Of a DNA stretch of 32,045 nucleotides, positions 1-6,201 are shown one piece after another. The stretch is from JBGSMF01 sp041740315. Lineage in GTDB: Bacteria > Chloroflexota > Anaerolineae > Fen-1058. Made by a program: the position numbers and the translations under genes. Numbering within the stretch: the stretch's first letter is position 1; each line of letters opens with the position of its first letter. Location of the stretch: positions 1 to 32,045 of the forward strand of contig JBGSMF010000487.1 of assembly GCA_041740315.1 (NCBI GenBank). Direction: 5' to 3'. The notes under the pieces are model-generated. The model was given only the letters and a program-made list of their open reading frames with translations. It was not told where the DNA came from and did no database searches.

Positions 1-1921
1 GTTTCAATCTCTCCATCGAGATTCATGGCCTTCACACGCGACGATTCTGCACGTGCTTCCACCAACTGCCCAAGTTTCAATCTCTCCATCGAGATTCATG
101 GCCTTCACACTCACTGTGCTGTCTTTGCCCCCGCTGAATGAGCAAGTTTCAATCTCTCCATCGAGATTCATGGCCTTCACACAAGAGCGATGACGAAATC
201 CGAGCCGCCACTACCCCCGTTTCAATCTCTCCATCGAGATTCATGGCCTTCACACTCGGCAGCCTTCGCGCCAGTTGTATCAAGCACCCTGTTTCAATCT
301 CTCCATCGAGATTCATGGCCTTCACACTTGCAATAGTTCTGTGGTTTCCAGACCATACGGGCAGGTTTCAATCTCTCCATCGAGATTCATGGCCTTCACA
401 CGCCGAAAGCAGTTTCCATACCCATATTTTCGGCTTGTTTCAATCTCTCCATCGAGATTCATGGCCTTCACACTGAATCTGCCACAGCTACAACGATGAT
501 TCTGCGAGTTTCAATCTCTCCATCGAGATTCATGGCCTTCACACTTTCACACTGGTACTGATATTGAGATTGACCCATCTGTTTCAATCTCTCCATCGAG
601 ATTCATGGCCTTCACACCGCAGCCGCCTTTTTGCGGTAGCTCATTCCAGTGGTTTCAATCTCTCCATCGAGATTCATGGCCTTCACACTTGTTACGCGGG
701 CAGACGTATGGAAAGCACACGTCCACGTTTCAATCTCTCCATCGAGATTCATGGCCTTCACACGTGGTTCGATGACGGCACAGATGTGCCGATGGATGGT
801 TTCAATCTCTCCATCGAGATTCATGGCCTTCACACAACAAGCGCCCCTAAGATTCCGTTAATACAAGTTCGTTTCAATCTCTCCATCGAGATTCATGGCC
901 TTCACACTAGGCGCGCTTGCCAGGTTCGGCCTTGACAACCTTGTTTCAATCTCTCCATCGAGATTCATGGCCTTCACACATCTCGGATTTCGCCACGTCT
1001 GCCTGGATGGTGTTGTTTCAATCTCTCCATCGAGATTCATGGCCTTCACACCTTTTGAGTGTAGCTCATCGGCCTCGGCGTCGAATCGTTTCAATCTCTC
1101 CATCGAGATTCATGGCCTTCACACCTGAAAGCGTTACCGTGCCGCCGCTCCAAACCCAAGTGTTTCAATCTCTCCATCGAGATTCATGGCCTTCACACTT
1201 GTTTTGTTGACATATTGAATGTACCCATACACAGGTTTCAATCTCTCCATCGAGATTCATGGCCTTCACACGGTGACGGCCGGCGGGGAGCGGCGGCTAG
1301 TGACGCTGTTTCAATCTCTCCATCGAGATTCATGGCCTTCACACACGACAACTCGAACGGCATTTGGGAGTTTGTGCAGGTTTCAATCTCTCCATCGAGA
1401 TTCATGGCCTTCACACGCGATGCTGTTGAATCTCTGAGCACTCGGCTGAAAGAGTTTCAATCTCTCCATCGAGATTCATGGCCTTCACACTATTGCCCTA
1501 TATGTCCGTGGCCATACTATCCGCGTTTCAATCTCTCCATCGAGATTCATGGCCTTCACACGCCGTGCCGTTCATCCATCCGCGCAATTGGCTGGTGGTT
1601 TCAATCTCTCCATCGAGATTCATGGCCTTCACACCATATCCGCCGTGGATCTCAAATTCCGCAGCGTGGTTTCAATCTCTCCATCGAGATTCATGGCCTT
1701 CACACTTCGAGGCAGACAAGGCGGCTTCGTTCAAGCCCGTGTTTCAATCTCTCCATCGAGATTCATGGCCTTCACACCTGCCCCGCGTGCCCACAAAAAG
1801 AAAAATACCCCGGTTTCAATCTCTCCATCGAGATTCATGGCCTTCACACTCGAGTCTCTGTTCGTAGGGCCGAACAAGATTTGCGTTTCAATCTCTCCAT
1901 CGAGATTCATGGCCTTCACAC
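1..1921 (-). CRISPR. Type I-D CRISPR array, 27 repeats visible
   Basis: Twenty-seven copies of a 37-nt repeat (plus strand begins GTTTCAATCTC, ends GGCCTTCACAC) start at 1, 74, 146, 219, 291 and so on to 1885. I see no mismatch among them. The 26 spacers are all different and 34-38 nt long. The first repeat starts at base 1, so the array continues beyond the window. On the minus strand the repeat ends GATTGAAAC, giving an ATTGAAAC-type 8-nt crRNA 5' handle, and contains the inverted pair AATCTC/GAGATT with a six-base loop. Repeat polarity, the leader at 1922-2214 and the minus-strand cas genes agree that transcription runs right to left, with the newest spacers near 1885. Repeat length and handle fit type I-D arrays. 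Long open frames across the array are artefacts of its 71-75 nt period. Confidence 0.99.
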
Positions 1922-2214
1922 GGCACTACTGCTCGCAAAAAAACATCCCACCTTTACGCCTGAAATCAGCCCAAACAAGCACATTCTCGCCACATCCAAG
2001 CCTTTTTTCGCCCCAAACATTGTCATCCAACCTCATTTGGGCAGCCCTACCTCCAAGCTGCGAGCGCCACCGTTAAAAAACCTCTTTCACGCTCATTGTC
2101 TTGTTCTGGCATGCCCCGCTTGCTCATAATTATATTGCAGCCTGGCGCGAGCGGCAAGCCGTAAAACCTGTCCCACTGGGCCGCTCGCAGCACTCGCTAC
2201 GCTCGCTACGCTCG
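1922..2214 (-). other. CRISPR leader and cas2-array intergenic region
   Basis: This 293-bp non-coding stretch lies between the last repeat and the cas2 stop. It carries a sigma70-like promoter (2129-2157) reading into the array. A 9-bp inverted repeat, GCGAGCGGC (2147-2155) with GCCGCTCGC (2180-2188), overlaps the -35 element and could be an operator or a bending/integration site. A short tandem CGCTACGCT motif lies at about 2192-2212, next to the cas2 stop. The leader transcript would be about 200 nt before the first repeat. No degenerate repeat copy is present. The leader assignment rests on position and repeat polarity. Confidence 0.75.
2129..2157 (-). promoter_or_regulatory. Probable array (pre-crRNA) promoter
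   Basis: On the minus strand TTGCCG (2152-2157) is followed by a 17-nt spacer and a perfect TATAAT (2129-2134). The -35 matches four of six consensus bases. The predicted start is near 2122, about 200 nt upstream of the leader-proximal repeat, and transcription would run into the array. Confidence 0.6.
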
Positions 2215-2496
2215 TCAGACAATAAAAACCTTTTCTTCCTTCGGCTTTTCCGACCCCACCGTTTCCACCTTTTCCACGCAGCCCTTGCACAGCGAATAAA
2301 AGCGCACGCTGTCTTTAGCCGGGTCAATCTGCCTTTCTAGCTTGCCTTGCAAAGCCACCAGCTCTTTGTCGGTCAGAAATGCCTCGAACAGGCTGTATTG
2401 CGTCCACCGGCCAAAGCCGCTCAGTATCTTGTGAACTTTGGTCCTCCGCCGGTCCGAAGGGATATCGTAAGCAATCACGTAAAATGATGTGGTCAT
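2215..2496 (-). CDS. cas2: CRISPR-associated endonuclease Cas2
   Basis: Cas2 forms the adaptation complex with Cas1 that captures and integrates new spacers. This 93-residue protein has the usual Cas2 length and a ferredoxin-like start: VIAYDIPSDRRRTKVHKIL (about residues 7-25) with the conserved Asp after VIAY, then GRWTQYSLFEA (about 29-39). The C-terminus is Lys/Glu-rich. It is the last cas gene before the leader and lies downstream of cas1 in the same orientation. It starts MTT, a feature shared with cas1, cas4 and cas6, because the ATG lies within a GGTCAT repeat tract. I see no strong Shine-Dalgarno sequence. Recognition is confident. Confidence 0.96.
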   Translation of the reverse strand: MTTSFYVIAYDIPSDRRRTKVHKILSGFGRWTQYSLFEAFLTDKELVALQGKLERQIDPAKDSVRFYSLCKGCVEKVETVGSEKPKEEKVFIV

Positions 2497-2577
2497 TTGG
2501 TCATTTGGTCATTTGGTCGGTTAGTCGTCTGGCATACGACTAATTGACCACTCGACTATTCGACTACCCGACTATCT
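2494..2577. repeat. Degenerate GGTCATTT/GACTATC repeat tract between cas2 and cas1
   Basis: Three tandem copies of an 8-mer (TCATTTGG) at about 2494-2517 are followed by degenerate CGACTATT/CGACTACC units to about 2577. The tract supplies the cas2 start codon on one side and the cas1 TAG stop (2572-2574, inside ACTATC) on the other. No separate promoter or terminator is apparent. Confidence 0.8.
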
Positions 2578-3636
2578 CACCACAAATGGCGTGTATTCCG
2601 CCACCTCGCCCATCAGCACCTTGCCCAGCAACCGAGCCTGAAGTTCCAAACAGCGCCGGTAGGTGGCCTTGTATCCCATTGTCGGATGCGTCACCTCGGT
2701 GTTCAAGCGTTCCTCAAATTTGGTTAAAAAGGTTCTGCGCCCGGCCTCTTTTAAGCGATAGCTCCCCAGCTCGGCCACAAAGTCCTCAGCCTGCAAAATG
2801 TGATTGTTGATCAGCGTCAGCGCCACGCTATCCACCACCACCGGCCGAAATTCTTCCATCAAATCAAGCGCCAGCGCCGGCTTGCCGTATTGGCTGGAAT
2901 GTAGATAGCCCACGTAAGGATCCAACCCCACCAATTGCGCCGCGGCGCTGCACTGGTGCATCAGCAGCACATAGCCATACGAAAGCAGCGCGTTGACCGG
3001 GTCGCGCGGCGGGCGGCGGTTGCGCCCATCAAAGCCCATCGGCTCGCGCAACAGCTTGCCAAACACGCCAAAATAGCGCGCCGACCCGGCCCCTTCCAGC
3101 CCTTGCAGCGTGCCCCAAACAGTGCCCGCCTGCGGCCGGCCAGGATCAAAGGGAGGCGTGCCATCGCTTTCCAACAATTCCACCTGATCCACAATTCCCT
3201 TGAGTGATGCGGCGGCGTTGGCAATTTCGGCATCGTCCAACTTGCGATTGCTCCGCAGCAGCAGCGTGCGCATATTGCCCAACTTGCCCGCCACAAACTG
3301 CCGCGCCAATTGCACGCTGCGGGTGGCCTGCTCGTGCGCGCGATGTTGCGCCAACCGCACCAGGCTGTTTTTAGAGTATGCCGGCGCCAGCCGCCCCCGA
3401 AATTGCCCCCACTGTGAAAGAAAACACACCTCCACCCGCTGATCCAAGAGCGCCGCCAGCGCCGGGCTGGTCACCGTGCTGTCGCCATAAACGACGACCT
3501 GGTCAACCTTGATCAACGGCACGCGCACCGAACGTTTAGCCGTGCCCTTTTCCTTGTCTTCGGGAATCTCTACCAGCAAAGTTTCGCCGTCTTTTTTCAC
3601 CAGCGAGCGCGGCTCGGTTACATATAATGTTGTCAT
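2572..3636 (-). CDS. cas1: CRISPR-associated integrase Cas1
   Basis: Cas1 is the metal-dependent integrase that inserts spacers with Cas2. The 354-residue length is typical. The N-terminal beta domain (about 1-85) contains VVVYGDSTVTSPALAALL. In the alpha-helical catalytic domain I can place the likely metal ligands: Glu181 in the LEGAGSARYFG motif, His246 in YLHSSQYGKP and Glu261 (with Asp258) in DLMEEFRPV. None is missing, so the enzyme is probably active. Its ATG is in MTTLYVTEP, and its TAG stop comes from the adjacent GACTATC repeat, leaving a C-terminus ending FVVR. It lies between cas4 and cas2, the common adaptation order. Confidence 0.97.
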   Translation of the reverse strand: MTTLYVTEPRSLVKKDGETLLVEIPEDKEKGTAKRSVRVPLIKVDQVVVYGDSTVTSPALAALLDQRVEVCFLSQWGQFRGRLAPAYSKNSLVRLAQHRAHEQATRSVQLARQFVAGKLGNMRTLLLRSNRKLDDAEIANAAASLKGIVDQVELLESDGTPPFDPGRPQAGTVWGTLQGLEGAGSARYFGVFGKLLREPMGFDGRNRRPPRDPVNALLSYGYVLLMHQCSAAAQLVGLDPYVGYLHSSQYGKPALALDLMEEFRPVVVDSVALTLINNHILQAEDFVAELGSYRLKEAGRRTFLTKFEERLNTEVTHPTMGYKATYRRCLELQARLLGKVLMGEVAEYTPFVVR

Positions 3637-3655
3637 CCTCTAGTCTCCTGGTCAG

Positions 3656-3777
3656 TTAGCCAAGTGGTCTTTTGGTCGGATAGCCGCTTGGTCTCAAGGT
3701 CAGCTAGTTAGTCGTATTGACTATTCGACTATCTGACTATCCGGCCACCTGACTATCCGACTATCTGACTATCCTCC
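3656..3777. repeat. GACTATC-type repeat tract between cas1 and cas4
   Basis: About 120 bp of degenerate units: GGTCAGTTAG and GGTCTTTTGG types on the cas1 side, then TGACTATC/CGACTATC octamers on the cas4 side. The cas4 TAG stop (3761-3763) and the last residues of Cas4 (RRIVR) are encoded by the octamers. Nothing else is recognisable here. Confidence 0.8.
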
Positions 3778-4627
3778 GACCTGACCAAACATCGCTCTCG
3801 AACGGCAGGCACACCGGCTCCAGGCTGCAATCGCGGCACTTGGCCCGCTTGTCGGTTGGCAAGGGCAGCACGCCGGCGGCAACCAGCTCAAACGCCCGCT
3901 GCACCGCCGCTTCCGTCTGTGCCCGCAATTCTGGCGTAAAGCTCACCTCTTCTCTGCGCCGCGAACCAAAATAAAACAAACAGCCTTTTTCAATCCGCTG
4001 GGCCGTCTGCCGCTCAACCGTCGTTGGCCATTCGTCGTTGGTCAAGCGCGAGAGATCGTTCGTCGTCAGTCGTTCCTCCAGGCACATGGCCTGCGCGCAC
4101 AACTGCACGTGATCGTTCAGCCACTTGCCCATCTTGCCCCGTTTGTACTCGATTGGTCGAATAGTCGCTTGGTCACCTTGTCCCCCTGTCTCCTTGTCAC
4201 CTTGTCTCCCTGTCTCCTTGTCCCCTTGCCCCCCAGTTACCTTGTCACCTTGTCTCCCTGTCACCCCCTCCTCCCACACCTCCTCCACCAAATCCGCATA
4301 GCCCGCGATCCGCAGCCGGTCGCTCCACACGTACACCTTGCGATGAACAGTTGTCTCGCCTTCCTGGGCCGCGCCGGCCGTATGGGTCCGCTCGTGCAAT
4401 TGTGTCCCATCCAACACCGCCGCATTAATTTCCATTTCGCCGCACACGTGCATCAGGTAAAAGCGCCGCTCGCAGTATTCGAGCTGGTTCAGCATTGATA
4501 GAGGCATATAGTCGTCTAATCGGATGGTCACCTGGTCGAGTGGTCGGGTGATCACCTGGTCGGGTGGTCGGGTAGCCGCTTGGTCAGATGGTTGAATAGT
4601 CGCTTGGTCAAGTAGTCGAGTGGTCAT
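3761..4627 (-). CDS. cas4: CRISPR-associated exonuclease Cas4, repeat-expanded
   Basis: Cas4 is a PD-(D/E)XK nuclease with a 4Fe-4S cluster that trims prespacers and helps select the PAM. The conserved region begins MPLSMLNQLEYCERRFYL (residue 41). The four cluster cysteines are visible: Cys52 and the C-terminal Cys264, Cys267 and Cys273. The nuclease residues are Asp112 (GYADLVEE) and Glu160/Lys162 (IEYK). Two parts look added. Residues 1-40 translate GGTCA-type repeats, and residues 121-157 are a GDKxTGxQ repeat between the Asp and Glu-x-Lys motifs. A smaller possible expansion lies near 187-211. The ATG at 4627 overlaps the previous stop (ATGA), suggesting coupled translation. A start at 4507 would remove the repeat-coded N-terminus but lacks a clear ribosome site. 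Confidence 0.93.
   Translation of the reverse strand: MTTRLLDQATIQPSDQAATRPPDQVITRPLDQVTIRLDDYMPLSMLNQLEYCERRFYLMHVCGEMEINAAVLDGTQLHERTHTAGAAQEGETTVHRKVYVWSDRLRIAGYADLVEEVWEEGVTGRQGDKVTGGQGDKETGRQGDKETGGQGDQATIRPIEYKRGKMGKWLNDHVQLCAQAMCLEERLTTNDLSRLTNDEWPTTVERQTAQRIEKGCLFYFGSRRREEVSFTPELRAQTEAAVQRAFELVAAGVLPLPTDKRAKCRDCSLEPVCLPFESDVWSGRRIVR
4157..4267. repeat. In-frame GTCTCCTTGTCACC repeat inside cas4
   Basis: The tract is a run of degenerate CCTTGTC and CCCTGTC heptamers (plus strand: CACCTTGTCTCCCTGTC and variants). On the coding strand it reads as repeated GDK-T/E-GxQ residues (about Cas4 residues 121-157). It is 111 bp, a multiple of three, and sits between two catalytic motifs. The octamer ATAGTCGCTTGGTC at its left end links it to the intergenic repeats. 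Confidence 0.8.
4508..4626. repeat. GGTCG/GGTCA repeat tract at the 5' end of cas4
   Basis: About 120 bp of degenerate units of the type CTGGTCGAGTGGTCGGGT. It is read in frame as the first 40 residues of the annotated Cas4 (TTRLLDQAT... with repeated DQ-xxxR). It may instead be an untranslated spacer if Cas4 starts at 4507. Confidence 0.7.
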
Positions 4628-4998
4628 GTGGTCTTTTTGCTTTGGCGCAAGTAGCCAATGAAAGCATTGACGGTCTTTTTGGTTTCGGTCGCTTTGTCGT
4701 AAATTTGCTGAAAAGTTTCGGGCGTCAGATATTTTCGATCCAGGGCCAGATACAACTCTGATTGCACCTCGCTGGCCGAGCGCCGCGCAATCACCAGGAA
4801 TCTGGCAAACTCGGCATCTGTACTGGCTTCGAACCCTTCGGCAATATTGTGCATCACCGACCCGGCCGCATCTCGAATCTGGTCGCGCAACGCAAAATCC
4901 TTGGCAAAAGTTCCTGTTGCGGTTGCATCGTAAACCCTATTTGCCAATTCCCGCGCTGCCTGCCACGCCCGCACATCCTCAAATCGCTCAATCTTCAT
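4624..4998 (-). CDS. Four-helix-bundle protein, 23S rRNA-intervening-sequence (S23/Avd-like) family
   Basis: The 124-residue protein matches the S23 intervening-sequence/Avd-like family in length and motifs: FEDVRAWQAAREL (about 6-18), an IRDAAGSVMHNIAEGFE segment (about 41-57), FLVIARRSASEVQSEL (about 67-82) and a final helix ending FIGYLRQSKK. The family folds as a four-helix bundle. Some members are encoded in rRNA intervening sequences and others are accessory proteins of diversity-generating retroelements. No reverse transcriptase or variable repeat is present here. The ATG at 4998 has a GGAGG Shine-Dalgarno sequence and the stop overlaps the cas4 ATG. It is therefore a passenger or functional insertion in the cas6-cas4 interval. 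A CRISPR role is unknown. Confidence 0.85.
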   Translation of the reverse strand: MKIERFEDVRAWQAARELANRVYDATATGTFAKDFALRDQIRDAAGSVMHNIAEGFEASTDAEFARFLVIARRSASEVQSELYLALDRKYLTPETFQQIYDKATETKKTVNAFIGYLRQSKKTT

Positions 4999-5008
4999 CT
5001 TGACCTCC

Positions 5009-5090
5009 CCGACTATCTGACTATTTGACCATTCGACTATCTGACTAATTGACCACCTGACTATCCGACTATTTGACTATCCGCCGAACC
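5009..5090. repeat. GACTATC repeat tract between the S23-like gene and cas6
   Basis: Octamer-like GACTATCT/GACTATTT/GACCATTC units fill the gap. They encode the end of Cas6 (RRIVK then TAG at 5069-5071). No terminator hairpin is visible. Confidence 0.8.
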
Positions 5091-5905
5091 TGCCCCATGC
5101 CCTGCGCCGTCTTGCGGCCAACCCCTGCAAAGAACGCAAAATCAGCCAGCACATTCAACGCCCGGCGAATCTCGGCGTCGGGTTCAAATAGCTTGAACAC
5201 TACCGACCCCACTGACCCTACTTGCAAGCTTTTGCCCAGGCGCAACATTTGCGATTGCATTTGCCATTCGCTCACCAGCACATTTTCGCGCAGCCATTTA
5301 TAGTCCCATTCGCGCTCGCCCAAGGCCGGCAACGGCAGCCCGCACCACTGCTGCCACTTGTTATGCAGCCCGCCAAAGAGCAAATCAGATCGCGGCATAA
5401 TTTCTACACGCTGGTTGCCCAGGCCAAAGCCAAACGGGCTGGCAAACTCGAAAGCAATTGTGTCATCGGCGCGCGTAGAAGCTGCCAGTTCCTCAGCCGC
5501 AACATAGCCCGCCCACGGATGGCTGCCCGGCGTGGTAAGCGCCTCGGCCACCCCAAAAGTCACTGCGCCCAGACGGATTGTTGGCCGCGCTTGTGCGTGA
5601 GCATGCAGCAGCCATTGGGCCAGCACGCCAAACATTGCTTCACCCGCCAGCGTCACGCGCAGCCAGCACTCTAGCCCCTCGCGCAAGTGGATTTCGCCTC
5701 GCTGCGGTTCAGGCAGGCCATGCAGTTGGCTCAGCGTGAACGGCTGCGGCGCATTCCGGTCGTGCAGCGCTTGCGCAAGCTCTGGCGCAACCTGGCGCAC
5801 CAGGTCCAAAAAGGCCGCGTGCGCCAGGTTGCCGTGCGTCTGCGGGATGCTCCCGCTTTGCAGGGCGTGCAAACGGATAACGGAAGAATACAAAGTTGTC
5901 ATCAT
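5069..5905 (-). CDS. cas6: CRISPR pre-crRNA endoribonuclease Cas6
   Basis: Cas6 cuts pre-crRNA within each repeat, leaving an 8-nt 5' handle. This 278-residue protein has the RAMP features: an N-terminal VIRLHALQSG strand, a His in GNLAHAAFLDLV (His29, likely catalytic), and a C-terminal glycine-rich loop FFAGVGRKTAQGMGQVRR (about residues 257-274). The start is ATG at 5905 (or the adjacent ATG at 5902), preceded by GGAAG. It is divergent from the AbrB-like gene with a 39-bp gap. It heads a cas6-S23-cas4-cas1-cas2 block that may be transcribed separately from the effector genes. The terminal RRIVK is repeat-coded. Confidence 0.93.
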   Translation of the reverse strand: MMTTLYSSVIRLHALQSGSIPQTHGNLAHAAFLDLVRQVAPELAQALHDRNAPQPFTLSQLHGLPEPQRGEIHLREGLECWLRVTLAGEAMFGVLAQWLLHAHAQARPTIRLGAVTFGVAEALTTPGSHPWAGYVAAEELAASTRADDTIAFEFASPFGFGLGNQRVEIMPRSDLLFGGLHNKWQQWCGLPLPALGEREWDYKWLRENVLVSEWQMQSQMLRLGKSLQVGSVGSVVFKLFEPDAEIRRALNVLADFAFFAGVGRKTAQGMGQVRRIVK

Positions 5906-5918
5906 GCTTCCAGTTCTA

Positions 5919-5938
5919 TGCTATAATTATCCTGGAGG
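5919..5938 (+). promoter_or_regulatory. Extended -10 promoter and RBS of the AbrB-like gene
   Basis: TGC-TATAAT (5919-5927) is a perfect extended -10 element, with a poor -35 (TTGTCA at 5896-5901, spacer too long). GGAGG at 5934-5938 precedes the ATG at 5945 by 6 nt, so the 5' untranslated region would be very short. An AbrB-type protein binding here would also cover the cas6 upstream region. Confidence 0.5.
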
Positions 5939-5944
5939 TGGACA

Positions 5945-6181
5945 ATGTTACGGGTAAAAGTAGAAAGAAATTTTAGAATAACTATTCCAGAAACTTTGCG
6001 CGCTCCGCTGCATGTTGGCGACGAACTGTTGATCACAACCGATCTGGCCGGTCGCATCATTATCACACCCGAAGCCCGCATTATGGCAATCTTGGAACAG
6101 ACCGCTGGCATGTGGGCCGACCGGACCGACATCCCCGCTGATGGCGTGGAATATGTAGACCAGATCCGGCGCGGGCGGTGA
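5945..6181 (+). CDS. AbrB/MazE-type DNA-binding antitoxin-like protein
   Basis: The 78-residue protein begins LRVKVERNFRITIPETLRAPLHVGDELLITTD, the swapped-hairpin AbrB fold (about residues 2-34). A short tail ends PADGVEYVDQIRRGR. Such proteins are usually antitoxins of PIN (VapC) or MazF toxins and autorepress. It is the only cas-locus gene on the plus strand, divergent from cas6 and convergent with cas3. No toxin follows. GTG ATT CTC at 6178 overlaps the stop as a VapC start would, but reaches TGA after five codons, so the toxin has probably been lost. It may now act as an orphan regulator of cas6; that is inference. Confidence 0.8.
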   Translation: MLRVKVERNFRITIPETLRAPLHVGDELLITTDLAGRIIITPEARIMAILEQTAGMWADRTDIPADGVEYVDQIRRGR

Positions 6182-6201
6182 TTCTCCAGACCTGATGGGT
6201 T

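Noticed and set aside
138..2129. Long open frames with repeated residues across the array, both strands
   Set aside because: They are translations of the 37-nt CRISPR repeat and its spacers; no ribosome sites.
4624..4998. Diversity-generating retroelement suggested by the Avd-like protein
   Set aside because: No reverse transcriptase, template repeat or variable repeat is present in the window.
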